Positions 1 to 7,554 are shown, counted from the first letter of the stretch. The stretch: 18,355 nucleotides of DNA from CADEFF01 sp964569315 (GCA_964569315.1 CAZMUZ010000075.1:1-18355); one strand, 5' to 3'. A program made the numbers and translations. Notes: generated from the sequence alone by a model not told the origin.

Positions 1-372
1 ATGACCTTCGCCTGGAACGGCCGCATCGTGGTGGCGAACGAGCAGGACAAGCGCAACTTCAAGATCGCCTATCCGGCGGGCTTCACCTACGTGATCGACG
101 ATCTGGTCATCGTCAAAGGTTCGCCGAACGTCGACAAGGCCTATGATTTGATCAAGAGCCTAGCCCAGCCCGAACCGCAGGCTCAGTTCATGGTCCACGT
201 GCCCTACAGCGCCTCGAACATCCACGCGGCGGCTCTGCTTACTCCGGAACGCCGTGCGGTGCTGCCGCTGGCGCCGGAGAATCTGCCCTATGGTGTCGCC
301 ATCGACGACGGCTTTTGGGCGCAGAATATCGATAGCCTGACCGAACGCTTTAGTGCCTGGGCCGCGAAGTAA
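1..372 (+). CDS. ABC transporter solute-binding protein, PotD-like (3' part only)
   Basis: This is the C-terminal 123 residues of a periplasmic binding protein; the gene begins before the window, so the ATG at base 1 is probably an internal methionine. Family members are usually about 340-370 residues. The visible part reads like the second lobe of PotD/spermidine-putrescine-type binding proteins: a hinge strand (YVIDDLVIVKGSPN), a helix with the family's 'A.DLIKSLAQPEPQAQF' pattern, then a tail rich in 'LPYGVAIDDGFWAQN'. The next three genes encode two permeases and an ATPase of the same transporter class, which supports the call. The ligand cannot be read from this fragment; polyamines, opines and small carboxylates are all known for this family. 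Confidence 0.8.
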   Translation: MTFAWNGRIVVANEQDKRNFKIAYPAGFTYVIDDLVIVKGSPNVDKAYDLIKSLAQPEPQAQFMVHVPYSASNIHAAALLTPERRAVLPLAPENLPYGVAIDDGFWAQNIDSLTERFSAWAAK

Positions 373-382
373 GTATGCTGCG

Positions 383-405
383 GGGGAGGGCGCCGTGCCC
401 TCCCC
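383..405 (+). promoter_or_regulatory. Intergenic stem-loop after the binding-protein gene
   Basis: Perfect 9-bp arms GGGGAGGGC (383-391) and GCCCTCCCC (397-405) enclose a 5-base loop, in the 48-base gap between the binding protein and the first permease. There is no T-run after it, so it is unlikely to be a full terminator. In ABC operons such hairpins commonly protect the upstream mRNA from 3' decay or cause partial termination, leaving more binding protein than permease. That role is inferred here. Confidence 0.65.
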
Positions 406-420
406 ACGTCGCAAGGTCGC

Positions 421-1683
421 ATGGTGGAGCTGGATAGTGCCGGTCTCCGATCGGCGGATGCCGAGGCCGGAAACCAACATTTGAAGCGCGAGTTGCGGCA
501 GGCCGAGCGGCGCGAGAAACGTCGCGCGATCGGATTGCTGCTGCCGGCACTCTTCCTCGTCGCTCTCACATTCCTTGCGCCGATCGGTCTGTATCTGTTC
601 CGCGCCGTGGACAATGCGGTCGTGCCGGAAGTACTGCCGCTGACGACGAAAGCGCTCGCCGGTTGGGACGGTTCCGACCTTCTGCCGGATTCTGCGTTCG
701 ATGCCTTGCTGGCCGATCTCACGGCCGGCAAGGAAGCGCAGAGCCTTGGCCGTCTCGCGCGGCGGCTGAACTACAACATGACCGGCTTTCGCGAACTGCT
801 TCTCGGTACGGCGAAGAAAATTGGAGCCGAGGCGGGGCTGCCGGCGCGCGCGGCGCTGATCGAGATCGATCCGCGATGGGGCGACCCCCGATGGTGGGCG
901 ACGATCAAGCAGGAATCGGGCGAGATCACGCCCTACTATCTACTCGCTTCGCTCGATTTGCGGCTGACTACCGCGGGCGAGCTCGCCCGCGTCGCGTCCG
1001 AGCAGGCGCTCTACGTGTCGCTCTTCATCAGGACCTTCTGGATCAGCGCCTGCGTGACCGCGCTCTGCTTCCTGCTCGGCTATCCGACCGCCTACGCGCT
1101 CAGCCTCCTGCCGGCCCGCATCACCAACCTCCTGATGATCCTGGTGATGATCCCGTTCTGGACCTCGATCCTGGTGCGCACCATGGCCTGGGCCATCATG
1201 CTGCAGGAATCGGGGCCGGTGAACGGCGTGCTGCGCTGGGCCGGCATCATCGCCGAGCCGCTGCCGCTGATGTTCAACCGCGCCGGCGTGCTCATCGCCA
1301 TGACGCATGTGCTGCTGCCCTTCTTTATCCTGCCGCTCTACAGCGTGATGAAGGCGATCCCGGCCGCGCAGACCCGCGCCGCAAGCTCGCTCGGCGCCCA
1401 TCCGCTGCTCGTCTTCTGCAAGGTCTATTTTCCGCAGACCGTGCCAGGGGTCGCCGCCGGCGCGCTACTGGTCTTCATCCTGGCCCTTGGCTACTACATC
1501 ACTCCTGCCATCGTGGGGGGGCCGAACGACCAGATGGTCAGCTATTTTATCGCCCTCTACACCAACCAGACCATCAACTGGGGACAGGCTGCGGCGCTTG
1601 GCGCCTGGCTGTTAATCTGCACCTTCATTCTCTTCGCGCTCTACAGCCGGCTGGTCGGGCTCGGCAAGATGAGGCTCGCCTGA
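421..1683 (+). CDS. ABC transporter permease, PotB-like, with long periplasmic insertion
   Basis: Inner-membrane permease (420 residues) of a binding-protein-dependent importer. A charged N-terminus is followed by a first membrane helix at about residues 37-60. A hydrophilic stretch of roughly 135 residues comes next, then the usual block of membrane helices from about 197 to the end. The cytoplasmic EAA loop that docks on the ATPase is at about 318-345 (AASSLGAHPLLVFCKVYFP). Typical PotB proteins are about 280-300 residues, so the extra length lies between helix 1 and the core and should be periplasmic. The start is supported by AAGG at 412-415, five bases before ATG. The stop overlaps the next start by one base (TGATG), indicating translational coupling. 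Confidence 0.9.
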   Translation: MVELDSAGLRSADAEAGNQHLKRELRQAERREKRRAIGLLLPALFLVALTFLAPIGLYLFRAVDNAVVPEVLPLTTKALAGWDGSDLLPDSAFDALLADLTAGKEAQSLGRLARRLNYNMTGFRELLLGTAKKIGAEAGLPARAALIEIDPRWGDPRWWATIKQESGEITPYYLLASLDLRLTTAGELARVASEQALYVSLFIRTFWISACVTALCFLLGYPTAYALSLLPARITNLLMILVMIPFWTSILVRTMAWAIMLQESGPVNGVLRWAGIIAEPLPLMFNRAGVLIAMTHVLLPFFILPLYSVMKAIPAAQTRAASSLGAHPLLVFCKVYFPQTVPGVAAGALLVFILALGYYITPAIVGGPNDQMVSYFIALYTNQTINWGQAAALGAWLLICTFILFALYSRLVGLGKMRLA

Positions 1684-2513
1684 TGAGCATGAGCGGCGCC
1701 GTGCTGCCCTCGCAGCGACATTTTCGCAGGCTGCTCTTTCTGGTGCTGGCGCTCGTCCTGCTTTTCCTGATCCTGCCGGTCTTCGTCATCGTGCCGCTTT
1801 CCTTCACCGAAAGTCGGCTACTGGTGTTCCCGCCGACCGGCTGGTCGGACCAGTGGTACGTGACCTTCTTCACCGACGACGCCTGGCTGGTGCCGCTCAA
1901 GAACAGCCTGATCGTCGGCGGCTTCACCACCGTGATCGCGACGGTTCTCGGCACGCTTGCAGCACTCGGTCTCGTGCGCGCCGAGTTCCGCGGCAAGGCC
2001 CTCATCATGGCGCTGTTGATCTCGCCGATGGTGGTGCCGATCGTGATCACCGCCGTCGGGCTTTTCTTCTTCTATGCCTGGCTCGGGGTGGTGGGGACCT
2101 ATTTCAGCCTGATCCTCGGCCATACCGTCCTGGCGATGCCGTTCGTCGTCATCACCGTCTCGGCCGCCCTGCAGGGCTTCGACCGGACGCTGCTGCGCGC
2201 GGGCTCGAGCCTCGGCGGCAGGCCGCTCTTCGTCTTTTTCCACGTGACCCTGCCGCTGATCCTGCCCGCGGTCGTGGCTGGTGCGATCTTCGCCTTCGCC
2301 ACCTCTTTCGACGAGGTTGTGGTGGCGCTCTTCCTCGCGACGCCGGAGCAACGCACCCTGCCGCGGCAGATCTTCGCCGGCATTCGCGAGAACATCAGCC
2401 CCACCATCGCCGCCGCGGCGACGGTACTGATCCTCGTTTCCATCGCCATGATGGGCACGATGGAATATCTTCGCCGGCGGAGCGAGCGGCTCCGCGGCAT
2501 TCGCCCGAGCTGA
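1683..2513 (+). CDS. ABC transporter permease, PotC-like
   Basis: Second inner-membrane permease (276 residues, normal length for PotC). Membrane segments are visible at about residues 17-40, 72-97, 105-133, 139-162, 188-207 and 240-260. The EAA loop is at about 171-195 (LRAGSSLGGRPLFVFFHVTLP). The ATG shares its A with the TGA stop of the preceding permease, so the two are almost certainly translated together and pair in one heterodimeric channel. An open frame in the same phase extends far upstream, but that part overlaps the first permease in another frame and is rejected. Substrate is unknown. Confidence 0.92.
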   Translation: MSMSGAVLPSQRHFRRLLFLVLALVLLFLILPVFVIVPLSFTESRLLVFPPTGWSDQWYVTFFTDDAWLVPLKNSLIVGGFTTVIATVLGTLAALGLVRAEFRGKALIMALLISPMVVPIVITAVGLFFFYAWLGVVGTYFSLILGHTVLAMPFVVITVSAALQGFDRTLLRAGSSLGGRPLFVFFHVTLPLILPAVVAGAIFAFATSFDEVVVALFLATPEQRTLPRQIFAGIRENISPTIAAAATVLILVSIAMMGTMEYLRRRSERLRGIRPS

Positions 2514-2554
2514 GCCCGATGCAGGCCGACCCGAGAGAACGGAGCCCACGCCCC

Positions 2555-3688
2555 ATGGAACAACGCGAGACGCCGTCGCAGGTCGATTCGGGTCGGGACG
2601 GAGGCACCGATGGTTTCGTGCGCTTCGTCGATGTCCAGAAGACCTTCGACGGCGAAATCCTGGTGGTGCGCGACCTCGATCTGGATATCCGGCAGGGTGA
2701 GTTCCTGACCATGCTGGGTCCGTCGGGTTCGGGCAAGACCACCACGCTGATGATGCTCGCGGGCTTCGAGGTGCCGACGCGCGGCGACATCAGCCTGCAG
2801 GGCAGGTCCATCAAGGACCTGCCGCCGCACAAGCGCGACATCGGGGTGGTGTTCCAGAACTACGCGCTCTTCCCCCACATGACGGTGGAGGAGAATGTCG
2901 GCTTCCCGCTCCTTGCGCGCCGGCGGCCGAAGGCGGAGATCGCCGGCCGCGCCGCGGCGGCGCTCGAGATGGTACGGCTCGGCGGCTTCGGCAAGCGGCG
3001 GCCGCAGGAGCTCTCCGGCGGGCAGCAGCAGCGCGTGGCGCTCGCCCGCGCGCTCGTGTTCGAGCCGAAGCTCGTGCTGATGGACGAGCCGCTGGGCGCG
3101 CTCGACAAGCAGCTTCGCGAGCATATGCAGCTCGAGATCAAGCATCTACATGCGCGGCTCGGCATCACCATCGTCTATGTCACGCACGATCAGGACGAGG
3201 CGCTGACCATGTCGGACCGCATCGCGGTCTTCAGCAACGGCCGCATCCAGCAGCTCGCCACGCCGCGCCAGCTCTATGAGGAGCCGGCCAATGCCTTCGT
3301 CGCCGGTTTCATCGGCGAGAACAATCAGCTTGCCGGCACGGTGGTTGCGTCCGATGCGGGCGGCTGCAGGATCCGTACTTCGGATGGCGAGGAGATCGGC
3401 GCCACGGCGGTCGATCCGCTGGCGGCCGGGCAGGGGGCGTTGCTCTCGATCCGCCCGGAGAGCGTCGCGATCGGCCTTCGCGCGACGGGGCGTCAGAACC
3501 GCGTGCCGGCAAGATTGCTGGAGTTGATCTATCACGGCGACCATGTGCGGCTGCGGACCGCGATCGGCGGATCGCAGGATTTCATGATCAAGGTGCCGCG
3601 CTCGGAGATCGACGGCGTGCCGAGTGTCGGCGAGACGGTGACGGTCGGCTGGGACCGGCGGGACTGTCGCGCCTTCCTCGCCAACTGA
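2555..3688 (+). CDS. ABC transporter ATP-binding protein, PotA-like
   Basis: Cytoplasmic ATPase that powers the importer. With this start it has 377 residues. Walker A GPSGSGKTT is at 55-63, the Q-loop Gln at 101, the signature LSGGQQQRVALARAL at 153-167, Walker B LVLMDEP at 173-179 and the switch His at 211 in YVTHDQDEA. The C-terminal part from about 255 fits a TOBE regulatory/substrate-sensing domain (SIRPESVAIG at 298-307), as in PotA/FbpC-type ATPases. An in-frame ATG at 2519 would add 12 residues. The ATG at 2555 is preferred because GGAG lies ten bases before it, but this is not certain. It is the last gene of the transporter operon; a hairpin follows its stop. Confidence 0.93.
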   Translation: MEQRETPSQVDSGRDGGTDGFVRFVDVQKTFDGEILVVRDLDLDIRQGEFLTMLGPSGSGKTTTLMMLAGFEVPTRGDISLQGRSIKDLPPHKRDIGVVFQNYALFPHMTVEENVGFPLLARRRPKAEIAGRAAAALEMVRLGGFGKRRPQELSGGQQQRVALARALVFEPKLVLMDEPLGALDKQLREHMQLEIKHLHARLGITIVYVTHDQDEALTMSDRIAVFSNGRIQQLATPRQLYEEPANAFVAGFIGENNQLAGTVVASDAGGCRIRTSDGEEIGATAVDPLAAGQGALLSIRPESVAIGLRATGRQNRVPARLLELIYHGDHVRLRTAIGGSQDFMIKVPRSEIDGVPSVGETVTVGWDRRDCRAFLAN

Positions 3689-3694
3689 GCGCCG

Positions 3695-3724
3695 AAAAAA
3701 GAGGGCGCCCGCTCCGGCGCCCTC
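3695..3724 (-). terminator. Rho-independent terminator between convergent operons
   Basis: Perfect 9-bp arms GAGGGCGCC (3701-3709) and GGCGCCCTC (3716-3724) with a 6-base loop. Read on the minus strand the hairpin is followed at once by six T residues (the A-run at 3695-3700), the classic intrinsic terminator for the ligase gene ending at 3751. On the plus strand the hairpin sits 12 bases after the ATPase stop but only a weak T-run follows, so plus-strand termination is probable but less efficient. Confidence 0.85.
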
Positions 3725-3750
3725 GCTTGACCCTTATAATCGCCTGCGTG

Positions 3751-5088
3751 TCAGCTCCGCTGATCGATCCAGCGGCGGGCCTTGTACTCGCTGCGGGCGA
3801 GTCCGCCCTGCGGCACGCTCACCACCTCGAAGCGAATGCCGATCTTCTCGCGGAGCGCGCAGCGGGCCTTCTCGCACAGCGCTTCGACCGATCCCGCATC
3901 GAGCTCGGGCTTGGCCATGAGGCGGACCGTCGCCACGTCGGACTGCGTGGCGTCGCGGCTCAACACCACCTGATACTCGTCGACGCCGCCATGCACGAAG
4001 AGCGCCTCGTCGACCGCATCCGGCCAGACATTGATGCCCTTGATCTTCTTCATGTCGTCGATGCGCCCGACCGTGGCGAGCTCGATGCCGCAGAAGGGCC
4101 GGCCGCAGCTACAGTAGTCGGGCGTGTGATAGACCGCGGCGTCGCCCATGGCATAGCGGATCAGCGGGAAGTCCGGATGGATGAGGCTGGTCACCACCAG
4201 CTCGCCCCGTTCACCGTCCTTCACCTGGCGCCCGGTCTCCGGATCCAGCACCTCGAGGAAGAAGCCGGGGTCGATATTGTGGAGCATCCCCGGATGGTCG
4301 CGCGTGCCGATGCCGCGCTCGCAGGGATAGATGAGATCGACGCGGTTCTGCGTTGCGCCGTAGTGGTTGAAGAAGGGCGCACCCCAGATCTCTTGCTGCA
4401 TCTCGAACCAGGAGAAGCTCGCGCCTTCGCCGCCGCCGAACAATACCTTCGGCCTGTGTAGGTTTCCCTTCTCGGTGCCGACGGCCCCGAGATGTCCGAT
4501 GTAGGAGGTCGTCGCCATCACTGCCTGCGGCTTGAAGCGCTGCATAAGTTCGAGCTTGCGGTTGACGTCGTAGCTGCCGACCGGAAACACCGTGAGGCCG
4601 TAATTCTCCAGTCCGTAAAGCTCGATCCTGCCGCCGCCGAGCAGCGAGATCCCGAAGCAGAGGAAGAACCTGTCGCCTGGCTCCAGCCCTGCCCAGCGAT
4701 AGCAATAGGCGCTGACCGCGTATCCGGCCTTACGCTCGCGCTCAGTCATGGCATGCACTTCCACGCCTTGGCCGCTGGTGCCACTGGTATTGAAAATGTA
4801 GAACGGCTCTTTGCCATCAGCGACCTTGGCAAGCCGCTTGCCAAAGGGTGGGTCGGCCGCCTGATCAGCCACGTAGTCCTTCTTGCGGACCAACGGGATC
4901 TTATCGCGGAACTCCTCGAAGGAGCCGATCTTGCCGCGCTTTCCGCCATGAGCCAGCCAGTGATCGCGATAGAAAGGATTGGTGCGCCAGGCATGCGCGA
5001 CCATCTTCTGGATCCGCTCCAACTGGTAGGCGCGAACGTAGTCCGGTTCGGCCTTCTCGAACCGTTCGTCCTGATATCGCAATTCCAT
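3751..5088 (-). CDS. Phenylacetate-CoA ligase family (PaaK-type) acyl-CoA ligase
   Basis: AMP-forming ligase (445 residues, normal for PaaK) that would activate a carboxylic acid with ATP and CoA in the cytoplasm. Visible motifs: phosphate-binding loop NTSGTSGQG at 100-108, HYGATQ at 242-247 (where PaaK has its YG.SE-type adenine motif), LIRYAMGD at 309-316, GRIDDMKKIKG at 341-351 (hinge to the mobile C-domain) and a terminal SEYKARR around 433-439 with the expected catalytic lysine K436. A Cys cluster CSCGRPFC at 326-333 resembles the 'C.CGR' segment common in this family. Start: ATG with AGGA about eight bases upstream. It lies 22 bases downstream of a BadH-like dehydrogenase, so the acid is more likely cyclic or aliphatic than phenylacetate; no other paa gene is near. 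Confidence 0.88.
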   Translation of the reverse strand: MELRYQDERFEKAEPDYVRAYQLERIQKMVAHAWRTNPFYRDHWLAHGGKRGKIGSFEEFRDKIPLVRKKDYVADQAADPPFGKRLAKVADGKEPFYIFNTSGTSGQGVEVHAMTERERKAGYAVSAYCYRWAGLEPGDRFFLCFGISLLGGGRIELYGLENYGLTVFPVGSYDVNRKLELMQRFKPQAVMATTSYIGHLGAVGTEKGNLHRPKVLFGGGEGASFSWFEMQQEIWGAPFFNHYGATQNRVDLIYPCERGIGTRDHPGMLHNIDPGFFLEVLDPETGRQVKDGERGELVVTSLIHPDFPLIRYAMGDAAVYHTPDYCSCGRPFCGIELATVGRIDDMKKIKGINVWPDAVDEALFVHGGVDEYQVVLSRDATQSDVATVRLMAKPELDAGSVEALCEKARCALREKIGIRFEVVSVPQGGLARSEYKARRWIDQRS

Positions 5089-5110
5089 GGGATTTTTTCC
5101 TGGCTCGCGC

Positions 5111-5851
5111 TCAGACCATCGTCAATCCGCCGCTTACGCTGACCGTCTGGCCGGTCATGTAGTCGGAATCGGGCGAGCAAAGGAAGGCGATCACGCCGGC
5201 CATGTCGTCCGGCTGGCCGAGCCGGCGGAACGGGATGATCCGGGTCATGCGCTGGATCAGCTCCGGGTTCTCCTCCATCTCGGCCTTGAGCAGCGGAGTC
5301 TCGGTCGGGCCGGGGCAGACCACGTTCACATGGATATTGTGGCGGGCGTTCTCGCGCGCGAGGCTCTTGCCGAAGGCGATCACGCCGCCCTTGGTCGCGG
5401 CATAGACCGCCTCGCCGCTGGTGCCGACGCGGCCGGCGTCGGAGGCGACGAACACCATCTTGCCGCGCTTGCGCTCGATCATGTCGAGCAGGATCGGCTG
5501 CGCGACGAAGAAGAGCGATTCGAGATTGATGCCGATCACCTTGCGCCAATAGTCCGAGGTTTCCTCGAAGAAGCGCGTGGTGCCGGCCCAGCCCGTGAGG
5601 TTCACGAAGGCGTCGATCGGGCCCTGCTTCGCGATCGCCTCGCCGACCGCGGCGCGCGCCGCCTTCTCGTCGGTCTGGTCGCAGGGATAGGCGACGACCG
5701 CCTTGCCATGCGCCGCGGCGACCTCGGCGAGGCCCTTCTGGTCGCGGTCCATCGCGGCGATGCGATAGCCGTCCTTCACCAGCCGCGCCACCGCCGCGCG
5801 GCCCATGCCGCCTGCCGCGCCCGTCACGAATGCCAGTTTTCCCTCAGCCAT
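5111..5851 (-). CDS. SDR dehydrogenase, similar to 2-hydroxycyclohexanecarboxyl-CoA dehydrogenase (BadH)
   Basis: Short-chain dehydrogenase (246 residues). NAD(P)-binding TGAAGGMG is at 10-17 and catalytic S137, Y150 and K154 lie in VASDAGRVGTSGEAVYAATKGG. The SDAxRVGxSGEAVYAA segment, the 'NVVCPGPT' turn (176-183) and the ending 'SVSGGLTM' match what I recall of BadH from Rhodopseudomonas palustris, which oxidises 2-hydroxycyclohexanecarboxyl-CoA to the 2-keto-thioester. The usual NNAG motif is replaced by NLTG at 84-87, an unusual variant. The start is supported by AGGGG about nine bases upstream. It sits between the PaaK-type ligase (22 bases downstream) and the BadI-like hydrolase, the order expected for a ring-opening pathway. 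A more generic 3-hydroxyacyl-CoA or alcohol dehydrogenase role remains possible. Confidence 0.8.
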   Translation of the reverse strand: MAEGKLAFVTGAAGGMGRAAVARLVKDGYRIAAMDRDQKGLAEVAAAHGKAVVAYPCDQTDEKAARAAVGEAIAKQGPIDAFVNLTGWAGTTRFFEETSDYWRKVIGINLESLFFVAQPILLDMIERKRGKMVFVASDAGRVGTSGEAVYAATKGGVIAFGKSLARENARHNIHVNVVCPGPTETPLLKAEMEENPELIQRMTRIIPFRRLGQPDDMAGVIAFLCSPDSDYMTGQTVSVSGGLTMV

Positions 5852-5961
5852 GAATTTCCCCTGTTGAACTCGTTTCTTTACATCGGTCCGGCATGGACGC
5901 CGGCAGCGGCTCGCGCCGTCATTGTTCGATAAGCGGCATTCGCCTCGGGTCTCCCGGCCCG

Positions 5962-6001
5962 AAGGCCGCGCCGCCCCGACGTTCGCCGGGCGGCGCGCCT
6001 T
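5962..6001 (-). terminator. Hairpin downstream of the crotonase gene
   Basis: Arms at 5962-5976 (AAGGCCGCGCCGCCC) and 5988-6001 pair with one bulged base, making a very stable GC stem flanked by AAGG/CCTT. It lies 25 bases beyond the stop of the minus-strand crotonase gene. No T-run follows, so it could be a Rho-assisted terminator or an mRNA 3'-end protector within a longer operon transcript that continues into the dehydrogenase gene. Confidence 0.4.
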
Positions 6002-6025
6002 CGACCGGTCGCGATCCCGTCGCGG

Positions 6026-6796
6026 CTAGCGATAGGGCTCGAAGTTGGGCTTCCGCTTCTGCAGGAATGCGCTCGCGCCCTCTTCCTGTTCGCCGGTGTC
6101 GAAATAGTTCGGCGCGACCTCGTTGAGGTTCTGGAACATGTCCTTACTCATGGTGTCGTCCATGATGTATTTGAAGGAGTTCTTGATGCACTTCAGGACC
6201 GTCGGCGAGAGCGACAGGACCTCGTCGCACCATTTGCGGACTTCCTCGTCGAGCTTCTCCTCGGGCACCACGGCGTTGACGAGGCCCCAGTTCAGCATCT
6301 CCTGCGCGCTGTAGCGGCGGCAGAGCATCCACATCTCGCGGGCGCGCTTGTGGCCCACGATGTTGGCGAGATGCGCCACCATGTAGCCCCCGGCCGGCGA
6401 GCCGACGCGCGGGCCGTTCTGGCCGAAGCGCGAATGTTCCGATGCGATCGTGATGTCGCAGAAATAGGCGAGATGGTTGCCGCCGCCGATGCACCAGCCA
6501 TTGACCCGGGCGATCACCACCTTCGGGCAGGCGATCAGCATGTGGGCGGTCTTGTAGTCCTCGGTCTTGCTCCCGCCTTCCTTCTCCCAGTTCACGTCGC
6601 CGCCGGCGCTGAAGGCGCGGTTCCCGGTGCCGGTGAAGACGATGACGCCGACCTTCTTGTCGTTCGACGCCTTGGTCAGCGCGTCTTCCCATTCGTAAAT
6701 GGTGTTCTGAGTAAAGGCGTTGAGCTTTTCCGGACGATTGATGGTAATCGTCGCGACACGGTCCTTGACGTCGTAAAGGATGTCCTTGTATTGCAC
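6026..6796 (-). CDS. Crotonase-family hydrolase/lyase, similar to 2-ketocyclohexanecarboxyl-CoA hydrolase (BadI) and MenB
   Basis: Crotonase fold, 256 residues. The CoA/oxyanion-hole elements are RAFSAGGD at 60-67 and IGGGNHLAYFCDITIASE at 103-120, followed by FGQNGPRVGSPAGGY at 124-138 and AREMWMLCRRYSAQE at 152-166. These last features mark the MenB/BadI branch rather than ordinary enoyl-CoA hydratases; BadI cleaves 2-ketocyclohexanecarboxyl-CoA to pimeloyl-CoA. The start is GTG with AAGGTG about eight bases upstream; no better ATG exists. Divergent from a MaoC-type hydratase and upstream of the BadH-like dehydrogenase. Absence of other men genes nearby argues against menaquinone synthesis. 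Substrate is inferred from similarity and context only. Confidence 0.82.
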   Translation of the reverse strand: MQYKDILYDVKDRVATITINRPEKLNAFTQNTIYEWEDALTKASNDKKVGVIVFTGTGNRAFSAGGDVNWEKEGGSKTEDYKTAHMLIACPKVVIARVNGWCIGGGNHLAYFCDITIASEHSRFGQNGPRVGSPAGGYMVAHLANIVGHKRAREMWMLCRRYSAQEMLNWGLVNAVVPEEKLDEEVRKWCDEVLSLSPTVLKCIKNSFKYIMDDTMSKDMFQNLNEVAPNYFDTGEQEEGASAFLQKRKPNFEPYR

Positions 6797-6841
6797 GGTA
6801 GCTTCACCTTTTTACTTGAATGGATGCGCGGCTTGTCTCGA

Positions 6842-6885
6842 TCCTAGGACGGGCGGCGCGGCCGGAGCAAACTAGTTTATCTAGT
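6842..6885. promoter_or_regulatory. CTAG-palindrome cluster in the divergent promoter region
   Basis: The 136-base gap between the divergent crotonase and MaoC genes contains TCCTAGGA (6842-6849) and an inverted repeat of ACTAG and CTAGT around TTTAT (6871-6885). CTAG is a rare tetranucleotide in many proteobacteria and three copies fall here within 44 bases, in an AT-richer patch. The geometry fits an operator for a dimeric repressor acting on both directions; the regulator is not identifiable from the site alone. Confidence 0.4.
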
Positions 6886-6932
6886 GGGTTTTGAAGTTTC
6901 TTTCTCCTTCCTTTCGAGGTTCGGAAAACACG

Positions 6933-7367
6933 ATGACGCAGGCTCCCGACGCTCCGCTCTCGACGATATTCCCCCTCGGTGCGGAAGGTCGCTATCGCCG
7001 CCGCGTCGCCGTGGCGGCACTGAAGAGCTTCTCCGATCTCACCGGCGACGACGATCCGATCCACTGGGACGAAGCGTTCTGCCGTGCGACGCCCTATGGC
7101 CGTCCGATCGCGCAGGCGATCCTTCTCATGGGCTATCTGGCGGCGGCATCGGTGCGCGTGACCGCGCCCACGGGCGTGCCGATGGTGTCGCTCGGCTATG
7201 ACCGCATCCGCTTCATCGCGGCGGTGTTCGCGGGCGAGGAGATCGACGCGCGCTTCACCGTGACCGGCCACGACGAAGCGAAGCGGCGCGTGTTCGGCGC
7301 AGCGGAGCTTCGTGTCGGCGATCGGCTCGCCGTCGCCGCGCAGCACATCCTCCAGCGCGTCGGCTGA
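6933..7367 (+). CDS. MaoC-type (R)-hydratase, hot-dog fold
   Basis: Small MaoC/PhaJ-like enoyl-CoA hydratase (144 residues). The hydratase motif is FSDLTGDDDPIHWD at 33-46; D39 and H44 correspond to the catalytic Asp/His pair of PhaJ-type enzymes. It is followed by the characteristic helix 'TPYGRPIAQAILLMGYLAA' (53-71), in which the usual 'VHG' is AQA. The frame is open from a TTG at 6891, but the ATG at 6933 is preferred because it gives the family's normal N-terminus. Divergent from the crotonase gene across a shared promoter region. It could supply the hydration step (unsaturated to hydroxyacyl-CoA) feeding the BadH-like dehydrogenase; that link is inferred. Confidence 0.85.
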   Translation: MTQAPDAPLSTIFPLGAEGRYRRRVAVAALKSFSDLTGDDDPIHWDEAFCRATPYGRPIAQAILLMGYLAAASVRVTAPTGVPMVSLGYDRIRFIAAVFAGEEIDARFTVTGHDEAKRRVFGAAELRVGDRLAVAAQHILQRVG

Positions 7368-7554
7368 GGGCGCGCGGGCGACGCCGGTTCGCTCGGTCGA
7401 TCGCCGGGATCGAGGCTGCTACCGCCGGCTGTATTGGAGGGGCGGGAACCCTACGCCGGCGGGCAGCGACGCCCGACGGCCCGGCCCTTGCGTCTCCGCG
7501 GATTTTGACCTTTTATCGGGCCGGTCCGCCGGACCCTCCCCTCCGCAAGGTGCC

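Noticed and set aside
663..1682. N-terminal extension of the second permease back to 663
   Set aside because: It overlaps the first permease in a different frame and is Arg/Ala/Asp-rich; the TGATG-coupled start at 1683 gives a normal PotC length.
7445..7470. A third GGAAC site upstream of the LysR gene
   Set aside because: The bases at the expected -10 position after 17 bases (CGAC) do not match CGTT or GGTT.
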